Shown here piece by piece: positions 44,895-56,664 of a DNA stretch of 64,000 bases. The notes under the pieces are model-generated. The model searched no databases, was not told the origin of the DNA, and saw nothing but the letters and a program-made list of their open reading frames with translations. A program made the position numbers and the translations under genes. Each line of letters opens with the position of its first letter. Position 1 is the stretch's first letter. Origin of the DNA: Dactylorhiza incarnata (Eukaryota > Streptophyta > Magnoliopsida > Asparagales > Orchidaceae); contig JAWHQI010000505.1 in the NCBI GenBank assembly GCA_033032865.1, forward strand, positions 553,501 to 617,500, in the 5' to 3' direction.

Positions 44895-45340
44895 ATCTTC
44901 CTTTTTTTTATAATAACAAATACCTGTATGAGAAATTAGTGAGATTAAGACAATTTGTGTTTATAGATTAGTGCGGTAATAAGATATGCATGAATAACAT
45001 ATTAAGAGCATAATAGAATTGAAAACGATAATGCATACTCTTTCTATATCAAGTCCTCCCCCTACATAAGTGTTCTCTTATAATTTACTCCCCCTAAATA
45101 TCTATTTTACTAGATTTCTCAATTTCTTCTCCCCCTTTGTTATTAGCAAAAGTGGGTAGGGATGAGTGTATATCTACTAAGTGGTTAGGAATCACTTATT
45201 GAAGGATTGTCATGATCGAGCACAGGATAAAGAATGCACCTCTTATATGATTACTCCCTCTACATAAATATTTCTTATGAATTTTTAATGTACTCCCCCT
45301 AAATGTTAGATTTATGCAATTTAATCTCCCCTTTTGGTAG
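44895..45340 (-). promoter_or_regulatory. Cluster of polypurine tracts before the T17 3' LTR
   Basis: The plus strand shows CCTCCCCCTACA (45055), ACTCCCCCTAAA (45088), TTCTCCCCCTTT (45127), ACTCCCTCTACA (45253), ACTCCCCCTAAA (45292) and AATCTCCCCTTTT (45323), all polypurine on the element's coding strand. The functional one should be the tract touching the LTR. Confidence 0.7.
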
Positions 45341-48300
45341 TATCAAAAGAGAGTTTAGATGATAGTATGCAATAAAAATTTAAATGATTTGTGTTGAGAA
45401 GAAAATAGAATGCAATATAAAGCTTGTTAAATACTCCTTGTTGAGAAAAATATAAGCATGATGGAACATAAAGTAGTAAGCAACATAATTGAAATGATAA
45501 AGTAAGCATTCTTATTTTAAAATACCAACTTGTTGATAAAAGAATACCACGGTGTTAAATAAAATAATAGACATGAATGAGCATAAGTGGTAAACTTAAC
45601 AGAAGAATATAATAAGCACTATTAAACATAAACATCATTTTAGAAGATAAAATCATACAAAAGATAATGAGTTTTAAATTTGAAATGTTGATGTTTGAGT
45701 TAAAGATTGAAGAGATGATATTACATTAAGATAAAATTGCAAGCATGATTTCATAATATCAAGAAAAGATATAAAAACTACAATATAATAAAATTTGCAT
45801 TTCAAGTAAACATAAACATTGGAGCGATCATGCTTTGCAATCTAGTGCATTTACTTAAGTTTGTAGAGAATAATGTAGATGAACATTATGATCCAATTCT
45901 CATGAGTAAAAGTTTTATGAAAGATAATGATGTGTACAAAATAGTGTTTTGATAAAGTATACAAGTGAATCAATCAAAAACACATGACATATATAATAAA
46001 ATAACACAACATTAAAATACACAAATACTATTACTTCCACAATATTTCAATGCACATGAATAAAGAGTACAACTACCAAGATGTTCTGCACACACAATGC
46101 TTATTAAGACTTATCACGGTGCAAAGTAGTGCTTGAGGATCACTTTTATATTTTTTAGCATTATTTTCAAATTTTATTTGTGATCCGGTGTACTAAGAGA
46201 AGTGGTATATAAATTGTTCGCTACAAGACACTTTATAATTCTTTTCAAGGTGCTCAACCTCGCAATGCTCATTAAGACTTATCAGGAGGGTGAGTAGTGC
46301 TTGGTGGAGTTATCCTTGTCATCTATTATTTGTTTTTTAGTTTAGTGACTAAGGACTCCGAATTCACTTGTTTTGCAAACATAACATTTTAATTTTAAAC
46401 CACATTTCTCTAAAGAATAAGTGCATGAAAGACAATGAATTGTAATAACCAATTCAATATTGTGTAGGTGATCTATTTGTGCATTTTAATTATTTATGTT
46501 ATTACACTATACAATCATGCAAGAATAAGATTGTAAACATATGTAAGTTATCAAAAATAAGTGAGTGAATGAATCATTATCAAACATAATACATTACTCA
46601 TATTTAGAGGCATGTTAAGCGTTTCTACATATGTTTGTCTACAATCAATTTCATTGCACATAACAAGATAATTTTCAAGACATAACAAATACAAAACAAT
46701 GTCTTTTTAAGAAACTTGAAAGTTAAATTAAACATTGTATTTAATCTTTAATTGATATAATTAATCATCCTTGACAATGACAATGAATAACAATCAATTT
46801 TTAAATATTTTTTAATTTTTATATAAGTACAAAACAATAATCACACATAAAGAGAAAAACATATTTTTGTTCTTTGAAATTGTTTTGTAATTTTGTATTT
46901 GTTTTTAAATATTCAAATTTAAATATTTTCTGGAAAACATAGAAGTTTTTTTAGCCCTATCAGTAAATGATATTATATGCCAGAGAAATAATCCAAAAAT
47001 AATGTATGAGAAAAACACAGAAAATTTTCCAAAAAAATAAAAAATTTTGGAGCAAAGGGGCTAACGTCGGGCGCTAACTTCTTAACGCCAAAACAGAACT
47101 GCAAATTTTGATTTTTAAAAAATTGTTTTTCTTAATTCAGTTGTATTATAAAGAGACCTTCTTACTGTTGAAATTTTAGACTTTTTAAAGATAATTTGAA
47201 GGCTCTCTTAAGCATATTTTTGATGATTTTTTCAAATACTTGTGTTTTATAAAATCATTAAAGCTCAAAATAATAAAATATGCAAACACAAGATGCAAAG
47301 ATAGAACAAAAATAATATGCATGATTTAATTTTAAAGAGTGAGATGTTGTTCATGCAATGAATATAATATAAGTATATCTAACATCAAGATACCTTAACT
47401 GCATGACTATACTCTAGCCCCGTACTAATTGACGGATGCGCATGAGGAGCTGCACACATGCCGTAGGTTGGGGTGTTAATCCCATATGCATACAAAAGAC
47501 GATGCTCAGCCTAGCACTCTTTCCCCCCAGTGCCTCGCAAGGCCCCACTGGTACCCTCCTCGGTTAAGGATAAGACATGACTTAGAGGTTATGTCTCTAA
47601 TGCACACAATCCTACGCCCTCGCTATTGTGAGACACATGTCTTAGGTATAATGATTATGGACGCACTAAGCGTGTAAGCCTTAAATATATCAACTATGGT
47701 ATAATTGCATGATTAGTTTTGGATTTATAATTATATCGAAGATAGCTGATTTTTAATCCATTTAGAAATTTTTTACTCATGCAAATAATTACAAAGGAAA
47801 TTATGATTTTCATATTTTAGTAATATAATTTACTTTAGCATTGCAAGATATAACTAGCATGGACATTGATTTCTACCTATGATAAGTGATGATGCTAGTA
47901 TGATGAGTTAGAACAACAAGGTGCAAAGCTATGTAAAGTTAGACAAATATTGAGTTGCATGTATTCAATCATAGAGTTTTAAATTTTCATAAACCTAGAA
48001 TGAAGTGACAATTATATTTGATTTCATCTTGTTGATATCAAGTTAATTCTTAGGTCTAAATATAATGAGATACATGCAAACAATAAAGATGCATATCACA
48101 CACACAAAACAAGATATGAAACTATAATACCAATAACCATCATATATTTCATAATTCCTAAGTTTGATAGATTTTGTTGATTTAAGACAATTCTTGATAG
48201 ATCATGAATTATGATATATGATTATAATGAATTTTAGCATAGAATATCAATAGATCATGATGGTGATTGTATAGTTCATATTCATCCTTTTAATACGTAG

Positions 48301-49129
48301 TGACTACTTGTAAAGTGAATATTATACTACATATATATAAAGGGACAATTATTTTGGTTATTTTGAATTGTTTTGTAAATTTTCTTTTTAATTTTAATTT
48401 GTAGAAATTAGACAAAACAAATACAAGGTATCTAAAAGTAGAAGATAATGATACTTAACATAGTAAAATAATTTTTCAGAAAATAATAATTAGAGAAATC
48501 GAAATTTTAGGAAAAATAGGCTACCGCCGGCGTTAGTGATAACGTCTGGCGTTAGCAACACATGGTTTTTTATTTACAATTTTGAGTTGCAATTTTTTAT
48601 TTAAAACACATGGTTTTTTATATTATTTGATTCCGATTTTTCTCGATTATGATTTTTCAATATAGGGGTTATCATATGCAACAAAGAAATTAGACAAATA
48701 TACAATAAATTGTGCATTTAATATTTTAACCTAAGACCCCTAAAGCCCATTTAAATCCATTTTTTAAAAGTAATTTCATTAGTCTTACTAATATCACTTA
48801 ACAAATTTATAATGATAAAATAAGACATTTATAGACAATGAATTTAAAAAGGATAAAACATAGAAAAAGAAAAGATAGATCACTTAAAAACTTTATGACT
48901 TTATGTTTAATTCAATTCAATTTGATTTGTTAAACATTAGACTTAAAATGTGAAAGTCATATTGCATAATATATCTAAGTGACCATAGCGAGTTGACTCA
49001 AAAATAATAAAACAAATAAAAGAAAAAAATATTAAACATGTCATGAAGTAGAGTATTGAAAATTTCATTTTGATTTATTTCTACTTCATGCAAATGATTG
49101 GATACTAATGAATGAGAGATTTAGATATC
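45341..49129. other. T17 internal region, non-coding, AT-rich
   Basis: No ORF with a known motif. It contains a diverged direct repeat (AATGCTTATTAAGACTTATC at 46098 and AATGCTCATTAAGACTTATC at 46265) and a GC-richer island at about 47405-47660, described separately. Otherwise the composition is uniform. Confidence 0.7.
47405..47660. other. GC-richer island inside the T17 non-coding region
   Basis: About 250 bp with much higher GC than the surrounding sequence, including TGCCTCGCAAGGCCCCACTG and CACACAATCCTACGCCCTCG. It has no coding motif and no similarity I recognise. Confidence 0.5.
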
Positions 49130-50400
49130 CAAAGGGGACCAAGTGGGATGGTTCTTTTGGGTACCCAAAGACATCATGTTAGCTTTTGGGGAGACAAGGA
49201 TGAATGAGCCCTTTCAATTAAAGTTAATGTGTCATTTTTCTTTATGAGTCTCCATTCATATATTGGTTGTTTATCACTCAAATCCATATAATGATTATGT
49301 GACATCTTTATATGATGATAGTTGTTTGAAAAATAATTCATTGGGGATTTATGTTTATTCAAATTATTTTTCAAAATAGATTGATATTGATAATCATAAT
49401 GAATTTTATTATTTGGATTCTTTGAAAGTTTATAAGAGTGATTGTCTTTCTTTAGAAGTGATTGTTGATAGAGTGAGTTACAATATGTGTTAAATGATTA
49501 GTTTTTATTTTGATGATTTTCATTTCCACTCTTTCTTATTGACATACTCTTATAATATGAAGGAAAATATTTTATAGTTTGATTTTCATGAAAATTAGTT
49601 TTTAAATTTGAGTCATGATTGAAAATATATTGAGACTTATAATAGTGACCCTTAATAATTTTGTAAGGATCATAATTCCTTTTGAAACTAAACTCCTTTT
49701 GAGTTGATGTGTGAAAATGGTTCTTTTTAAAAATGATTTTGTAAGTTAATTTATCATTGTTATTCAAAATCTTATGATGAAGGTCATTACTAGAAATTTG
49801 AACTTTTTCAACAAAAGATTTTAATTGTCTTAACTTACAAGTTAAAGCATCATTTTCAATTATCAATTTTTCATTATACTCTTTAAAAACTAAGAGGCCT
49901 TTTTCAATATCCTTGAATTTTCCTTTTAATAGATTGTAATCAAAACAAAGAGTAGGAATTTTAACTAAAGAGATGAAAGAGAATTTAACAGATCAATATT
50001 TGATTCTACTTTATCGTCTGCTTTTAAAGATTTATTTTCTAAACGTAATTTGGAATTAGCAATTTTCAACTTTAAAATTTTATGTTTAGCAATTTTAAGC
50101 ATACGAGATGTAGAAATAGAATTTGTTACAAAAAGAAAAGTTTTTGATTTTCTTACATTGCTATAGGATAAGGCAAGATTTGAATCAAAGGTTCCTTTGA
50201 CATCTTTTTGGCATTCTTCTTCCATAGTTGAGTTTTCGTCTTCTCTTTTGCCTGATGTTTTGTCATCATTTGAGTCCAATATTGTGACGTTGCATTTGTC
50301 TCTCTTAGATAGATCTTCCTCCAAGCATAAGTCCTCATCGGTTTCTTCTCTTGGATCAATAAGGAATTGCTCTTGTTCATCATCTATGGAAGGAAGACTA
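49130..50400 (-). pseudogene. T17 gag remnant (coiled coil and C-terminal tail)
   Basis: Minus-strand pieces: ORF 50324-49965 (MEEDLSKRDKCNV...) with a heptad-like KIAKHKILKLKIANSKLRL, ORF 49866-49498 with ENDALTCKLRQLKSF, and near 49150 a LWVPKRTIPLGPLW phrase. A coiled coil followed by a WVPK tail matches the gag layout of Sirevirus-type copia elements. No CCHC knuckle is visible, and many stops separate the pieces. Confidence 0.5.
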
Positions 50401-50741
50401 TAAGAATTCTCAAAAAAATTTCAAACTTCATAAGCAGTAGAAAGTATATAAATATGTTTGAAAATATTTTGATCTAGTGCACAATATAGACTATTCATAG
50501 ATTTTTATTTAGAATACTTGAGGGCATTTTAATTGTAATATTCCAAACTTCAATATCCAAAGATTTAATAAATTTTTCCATAAGAGTTTTCCACTAATTA
50601 TAATTTTCACTCATAAATAATGGTGGACATAAGGATTTTTCATTTTCATAAAAACTTCCCCTTCTAGTGGATGCGAGATCATGAAGCGTCATTATTTCCG
50701 GCTGTGAAGCCGTATTGGAATAACCTGCCTCTGATACCAAG

Positions 50742-52211
50742 TGTTGGATCTTACGGCGCCCTTAGACGAGGGGGGGGGGGGGGGGGGTGAATAAGAGTTT
50801 TATAAAATTTAAATCTTAATTAAAGATATCAGAGTTTGTGACTGAAGTTTCAGAATATTTTATAGGAAAATGTATTTTAATATCTCAGATAAGATTAACA
50901 GAACTTTTTCCTTACTGTTGCTAACGCCTGGCGTTAAGTGTTAACACTGAGCGTTAGCTCTTCAGAAAAGTAAGCTGCTCAGAATTATGTCAAGATGATT
51001 TTACTTATGAAAATTTTAACGAAATACAATTTCAGAAAATCAGAGATAATGAAAACGAATATTGTATTACAAAGATAATTACACAAATGTTGTTTTAATG
51101 CTTTGATGAAAATATAATTTAACACATTCTTGAAGAAGAAATAAATCAATTGAATAGAACATTAAAAGAAATGATTTTATTTCATAATAAATTGATTACA
51201 CAAATATTGGATTTCTATAACGCTAGAAATCAAGCCGAGAATATTAAAAATACTTTTTTTTTGTTTCACCGGTCCTTCTCCCAAGGACCGGTTGGCTATA
51301 GCCTATCTTACCCCAGATAAGGCCTCTAGTCACCCCCTAGATCTAACCTCTACCTAGTCGCCACGCACAAGGCGGCGAATTATCCCCTAAGCCGCACAAA
51401 GACCTAGTCGCCAACAACCGCGACGAATTTACCCACGGAATCCTTCCCAGAATCCGACGTTTTCCCCGAACGATTTCTCCAAACAAATTACATAAAGGAA
51501 TAAAATAAAAGATTACAAGATAAAGTAAGAAAAACTCCCCAAAAAATTCTGAAGGTGAAGACGAAGGCGTTCTTAAAGTGTTCGTCCTTCGTATAGAATA
51601 TGGGTTGTAAACCTTCTCCTTCAAAATCTTCTTTAGATCTTCATGTTAGCCCAAGAGAGATCTCTTAATTGTTGTAGACGAGCCTCTCTCAAAAGAATCA
51701 GAGTTCTGGATTTGGAGGCAATAGAATCTCACATGTAGAATGAGAGGGGCTGCTTTTTAAATAGGCACGGGAGCTAACGCCTAGCGTTAAGAGGTAACGC
51801 CAACGTTATTGACCGCGTGCTGTCGTGGCTGAAATCGCGCAACCGTCGAGATCATGGCAGATCGTGGACTCAACGCGAGCGTTAGCTCTAACGCGGGGCG
51901 TTGTCACTTGGTACTCGACGGATTTCTTCTCGACGTCATTCCCTTCTCGACGACATCCCTTATCGGCGTTAACTCTAACGCGGGGCGCTAACTCTAACGC
52001 GGGGCGTTAACTCTAAAGCGAGGCGTTAACTCTAACGCAGGGCGTTAACTCTCTTTCCAGAGAATCGTCTCCATTCAGTATACTACTCATAGGGATGTGT
52101 AGCTATAGTTCCTGTACAATCTGCACACTATAAACACACAAAATACAAGATCAAATACAACACGGTATTTGCTATTCTTAAACCAAGAGATGCGGAACGT
52201 AGGCTCCAACA
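50742..52211 (-). repeat. T17 5' LTR, 1,470 bp
   Basis: TGTTGGATCTTACGG...GGCTCCAACA. It has 18 G at 50770-50787 (six in the other LTR) and an expanded array of the TAACGCGGGGCGTTAACTC unit at 51960-52050. Confidence 0.9.
51960..52055. repeat. Palindromic CpG minisatellite in the T17 5' LTR
   Basis: About five tandem copies of an 18-19 bp unit CTCTAACGCGGGGCGTTAA, each holding a TTAACGC/GCGTTAA inverted pair. The 3' LTR has about two copies at 44690-44725, so the array changed length after insertion or during reverse transcription. Confidence 0.85.
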
Positions 52212-53130
52212 GTGTGCACCCCAGAGGGATCTGACTCACTTATTGCTATGCAGTGCTCGTGGGTTCCCTTTTCCTCAACCTGCCCCCCAACGGGCTTATT
52301 TTTTGGTCTGTCGCTCCTGTGCTCGCTTCTGCAAAAAAATCGAGACTGAGGCGCACGAACCGCTCGATTTCCCCCCTTAGGCGCATACATTATTCCGTGT
52401 CATGCTCGTGACATCGATGAAAGTTGCGGAACTTGGATTGATATCCCTAATTCGGGGCGAGTGACCTAGGCCTCTGGACAGCAGGGGGTCGCGGATGGCG
52501 AGTAAGATCTCTGTCTGAGAGGTATTGGGGGGAGTGTAGCTCTGATGGTCTTCTTGTCGTAGCGAAGGCTGTTTGCCTGCAGGTAAGGGCATTGTTGCGG
52601 AGCCTGATGCTTGGTTCTTTTGTTGAAGGAATCCCTCCATCTCTTTTTTCAATACCTCACAATCCTCCGTTCTATGCCCGATTTTCTGGTGGAATATGCC
52701 GTATCGGGACTATTTGCCACCTCCTGGCTTTCGATCATGCGTCTTCTTGCGTTTCTTCTGAGACGTTCGGGCTGATTTTCGGGGGCAAGACTACTTTTAT
52801 TTTCCCGGTCTTTCTCGTCCTTCTGAACGACGAAGTGGTGAGACGAGCTCGCTGTGTTAGGGAGCATTGGGTTTTTGTCATGAACCGCGCATCCCAAGGG
52901 CTGCGCAGGGATGGACTTCTGATGGGAGGACTTGACACCGGTGCGCGATCGTTCTTGAGGTCTCACACCTTTGGGCGAAGCTTGATTCAGAATCAGTGGC
53001 GGTTGATCGTCAGGCGTGGAGCTTGGACTGGGGCGTGAGGGGCCCCTGAATTCCTCAGCAGTGTGAGCATTTCGACTTGGCACTTTTCTATCTGGCGCAC
53101 GCGCCCTTCCACGGAGGTTGCGAGCGCGAC
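52212..53130 (-). pseudogene. T16 gypsy gag part
   Basis: On the minus strand a zinc-type segment near 52690-52640 reads FHQKIGHRTEDCEVLKKEME, the typical C-terminal gag of a plant gypsy lineage, preceded by a basic region (NARRRMIESQEV) with a frame change near 52700. SESDPSGVHT at 52240-52212 joins to the protease part at 43456. The N-terminal part of gag, LTRs and RT are not present, so T16 is a fragment about 1.6 kb long without T17. Confidence 0.8.
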
Positions 53131-53134
53131 TGGG

Positions 53135-53282
53135 GCATGGATGTTATGAAATGTGAACTTCAGGGGAGGTAAATGTTATGTTTTGTAACATTCAAGGGAG
53201 GTTTTTGTAATTTCAATAATAAGAGGGGTGCAATCTGTAATTATGCTAACTTCCCGGGGAAGTTTTGGTAATTATTCCTTAA
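53135..53282. mobile_element. Half copy of a T14-like foldback element
   Basis: Contains AATAAGAGGGGTGCAATCTG, TAATTATGCTAACTTCC and TTCAAGGGAGGTTTTTGTAA, matching the right arm of T14. The left arm is missing, and it abuts the T16 fragment. Confidence 0.65.
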
Positions 53283-53719
53283 ACTGCATTAACAAGCATG
53301 TCTAATCAGTGAAATGATATATGAGACAGTATAGTTGTTGAAATGATATATCAGTGAGAAAGAATGTCCTTATGAAATTTATTAAATATCATCATTATAC
53401 CCATTATCCCCATAAATTGGGCAAATAATATATTACAATTGATGGAATAGTGTAGCAACAAGCGCCAACTGTGCATTCCTCGGATCCTCGCTTCTAATGA
53501 CTATTATTGGTAGTGCTAGAATCTCGCGTCGAAATAATAATAATGAATTTAAGAAGAAGATCAATGTTATGCCAATATGGATGAGAGATGATATCATTAA
53601 TACACTTGTTGTGGGATCTTTGGATCCTCCATCTTCTGAATTTCATGAACCTATGATGTTTCTCAAAACCAGAAAGATTTTCACACTAATAATATTCATG
53701 TAATCATATTAATTTGCAG
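53283..53719 (+). other. PIP5K: PIP5K intron before exon d
   Basis: AT-rich with no element I can define. It ends in ATTAATTTGCAG at 53719. Confidence 0.7.
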
Positions 53720-53885
53720 ATGCCAATGAGGACGACATATATAACTATCCGGAGGGCCTTGTTTTGGTTCCTCGTGGTGGTGATGGCAACAGCGTTGTTG
53801 TAGGACCTCATATAAGAGGAAGCCGCTTGCGCGCTTCTGCAGCTGGCGACGAAGAAGTGGATCTTCTGCTTCCTGGCACAGCAAG
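53720..53885 (+). CDS. PIP5K: PIP5K exon d, variable region before the activation segment
   Basis: Codes for ANEDDIYNYPEGLVLVPRGG, a G/S/R-rich stretch (GPHIRGSRLRAS) and EEVDLLLPGTA. The GLVLVPR and LLLPGTAR strings match the less conserved insert of plant PIP5Ks that precedes the activation segment. The acceptor TTTGCAG ends at 53719; the donor GTAAGC starts at 53886. The phase fits both neighbours: G plus AT makes the first Asp codon, and AG plus G makes Arg at the next junction. Compared with PIP5K1-like proteins, the insert between this exon and the EVYDVVLY segment is short, which suggests the PIP5K7/8/9-like type; that is inference from memory of the family. Confidence 0.94.
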
Positions 53886-53993
53886 GTAAGCTTTAGCAAG
53901 TATCATTCCCTCAAATTCACGTAGCCTTCTTTAACAATATATATTTGTAAGTGTATTTATATATATAACTATATAAGATATGAATAATATTTT
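53886..53993 (+). other. PIP5K: PIP5K intron start after exon d
   Basis: Donor GTAAGC, then AT-rich sequence up to the T18 target duplication ATTTT at 53989-53993. Confidence 0.8.
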
Positions 53994-54116
53994 TGTTAGA
54001 TTTGTGGTGTTTAAACATAGTTTAATATTTTTGTATTTACTATTGTACTCATTGTAGCTTCTCCTATATATAAAGGAGATCACCCCTAATTCCAAATTAT
54101 CCATTACCGTTCAACA
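53994..54116 (+). repeat. T18 5' LTR, 123 bp
   Basis: TGTTAGATTTG...GTTCAACA with a CTATATATAAAGG TATA-like box. Confidence 0.9.
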
Positions 54117-54533
54117 TGGTATCAGAGGCCTAATCGGGCGTGATCCGCTTCCGCAGCTCGCCTCAATCCCGCTCCCGTCACTCGTCCGATCCATCTAGCC
54201 GCTCATCCGCTTCCGCCTCTCCATCTAGCTGCTCCATCCCGCCGCTCCATCCTCCTGTAGCCGCCAACACTAGTCCCGCATCCCTCCTGTAGCCTCCAGC
54301 ACCTGTCCGACGTTCTTTCCCTCTCGTAGTCGCCGCCGGCTACTTCTCTATGTCCCTTTGCAGCCCTCTGTGACGCCGGATCTCGGCTTTAGCTTGTCCG
54401 GCGTCTCTTCTCCTTTTTTCGGTGGGATGTTTTGTGTAACACCATGAGTTTTTTACTTCGTTGTTTGTTTCTCCTCTTTCTATGAGTGAGATCTCCTTTT
54501 TTAGCTGTTCTGTGTATTCCTCTCCCGCTTTCT

Positions 54534-55790
54534 ATGTCGGGTAGTACGGGATCTCCGAATGTCTCTTCCGGCGGGAGTGCCCCCTCAGATCCTTCTCCTC
54601 CGACTGGCCTTTTTCGAGCCACTCATGATCACGGGACTCCTCAGATCACTACCATTAAGTTGGACGGCACAAATTACCTTCCGTGGGCTCGATCTATTAC
54701 TCTGGCACTCAAGAGTTGTCGCTTGTTTGGCTATGTGAGTGGTGATAGCAAGGCTCCTGATTCTTCTTCTCCTGAGTGGCCTCAATGGGAATCGGAGAAC
54801 TCATTGGTGATGTCTTGGCTCCTCAACTCTATGCTGGAATTGATTTCCCGCAACTACTTATTCTTGGATGTCGCGGTCAACATATGGAAACGGGCAGAAG
54901 TTACTTTCTCCTGTCGAGGGAATGCTGCTCAGGTCTTCCAATTGCGTCATCGGATATTTCTCCTGCGGCAAGGAGACCGAACACCCGCATCTTACTACTT
55001 GGAGTTCACCCAGCTGTATCAAGAGTATGATCACTTTGATCTTCTCACTTTTGAGTCTTCGGTGGATGAAGCTATGGTCCGTGCCCGGGAGGAACGCAAT
55101 AGGATTTTCGAGTTCCTTCATGGTCTTCACCGTGACTTTGATCCTATTAGTGTTCAGCTTCTCGGCCGCTCTCCCCTTCCTAGTTTGCCTGAGGTGTACA
55201 GTCTTGTTCAACACGAGTATGGCCGTCGTCAAACTCTCTTACCTGACACTACTATTGAAGGATCTGCTTTGGCTGCTCGGTTCAGCTCTGGGGGTCGTCC
55301 TTCCCGTGATTCTCGGCCCAAGGCAGTGGACAAGGACCATCTAGTTTTTTACTACTGTGGCAAGGCCCGCCACACTCGGGATAACTGCTTCAAGCTTCAT
55401 GGTTTTCCTCCTACCCGGGGCAGCCCTGGCCAGCCCTGGCCAGCCCTGGCCCGCGTGGTGGTAGGGGATTTATTTGGTCGTACTTCAGCTCTCCCTCCTT
55501 CCTCTCGCTCTGCTTACCTCTCTGATACTATGGATGACCTTGCTCCTCTTAGCGGTCATGTTGTGGTTGATTCCCCGCCTTCTCTCTCTGCTGATGAGAT
55601 CCATGCTTTCCGTCGGTTTATGCTGGGACACTCATCGGAGCCTTCTAGCTCCGCTTCCTCCTCTTATGCTCACCAGGGACCTCCCGGCGCTCACTCTGCT
55701 GTTGCTAGCACACCCACTCAGTGGATTATTGATTATGGAGCCACTGTCCATATGACAGGTTCTGCTACAGGTTTCGTGTCCTACTCTCCC
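54534..55790 (+). pseudogene. T18 gag and protease start
   Basis: Gag from the ATG at 54534 (MSGSTGSPNVSS; an upstream in-frame ATG is at 54486). It has NYLPWARSITLALKSCRLFG, WESENSLVMSWLLNSM, LRQGDRTPASYYLEFTQ and NRIFEFLHGLHRDFD. The knuckle reads FYYCGKARHTRDNC, so the first cysteine is replaced. The frame continues into protease, WIIDYGATVHMTG, where DSG is DYG. After SPLSGR (55800) a frameshift breaks it. CAGCCCTGGC is repeated three times in tandem near 55420-55450. Confidence 0.85.
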
Positions 55791-55799
55791 TTGTCAGGT

Positions 55800-56080
55800 A
55801 GACAAAGTGTGCATTGCGGATGGGTCCTTCTCCTCTATTGCTGGGAAAGGATCTGTCGCATGCTCCTCTCTCACCCTCTACTCTGTTCTTCGCGTTCCTA
55901 AATTTACTCGCAATTTACTTTCTATCAGCCACATAACTAATTCCTTAAACTGTTTTGTAACTTTTTTTTCCTTTCTTTTGCACCTTTCAGGACCTGAAGA
56001 CGAGGACGGTGATTGGATCTGGTAAGTTGTGCAATGGTCTCTACCTGCTCGATTCCTCCAGCTCTTCTTCACCAACACGT
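55800..56080 (+). pseudogene. T18 protease C-terminus
   Basis: Frame-shifted continuation: CIADGSFSSIAGKGSVACSS then SVLRVPKFTRNLLSISH, up to SSSSPT, where T19 begins at 56081. Confidence 0.8.
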
Positions 56081-56599
56081 TGTCACGCACTTAGTATTTC
56101 AACACTAAGTGCGTGCGGCACTTGGCTAGTATTTCCACCAACTTAAGCTAACCAAGTAAGCCTAGCTTCAATAAAGCACCAGATTAAAGAGGAAACCTTT
56201 GATTATACTTCTGAATGAAATTTCAAGACAGTTCGAAAGACAGTTGAACAGGACATACAAAAGGATCAAGACATACAACAATGCTCAACACTAAATCTCA
56301 CAAACACTCAACCCTCACAAGAGGAGTCTCACTATCACAACACACTCCAAAATCTTGGATGATCCCAAATGGGGAGAGGTCCCCCCTTATATAGGCCTCC
56401 TCCCCCTTTTTCCTCCAACCTCAAGAAGAATCTAGATTTCTCCACACATGGAAGTGACTAGATTCTTCCACACTCTTCTATACTCTTCCATATTTCCCAA
56501 GTGTGATCTTTCTCCAATATTCTAGAATATTCTCAACATATCTAGAGTAATCTTGAACAATGGTCGCGTGACGAGTTAGTTAACCTTAGCATCGTGACA
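56081..56599 (-). repeat. T19 3' LTR, 519 bp
   Basis: TGTCACGCACTTAG...CATCGTGACA. It has a six-base C run at 56381-56386. Confidence 0.9.
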
Positions 56600-56664
56600 T
56601 TCTCCCCCACTGAAACCATGCGTCGACCTTGACGCATCCTTCCTTCACCATCTTTGTGCAGACC

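Larger units (their letters stand above)
43457..52211 (-). mobile_element. T17: 8.8-kb LTR element without pol, Sirevirus-like LARD
   Basis: 3' LTR 43457-44894, 5' LTR 50742-52211, target duplication GTGTG (43452-43456, 52212-52216). On the minus strand the primer site TTGGTATCAGAGG (complement of 50728-50740) and a polypurine AAAAAAAAGGAAG at the 3' LTR are in place. The 5.85-kb internal region is AT-rich and encodes only gag remnants. At least six AGGGGGAG-like tracts lie within 450 bp of the 3' LTR; multiple polypurine tracts and CpG palindromes in LTRs are known Sirevirus traits. Sirevirus origin is inference. Confidence 0.85.
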
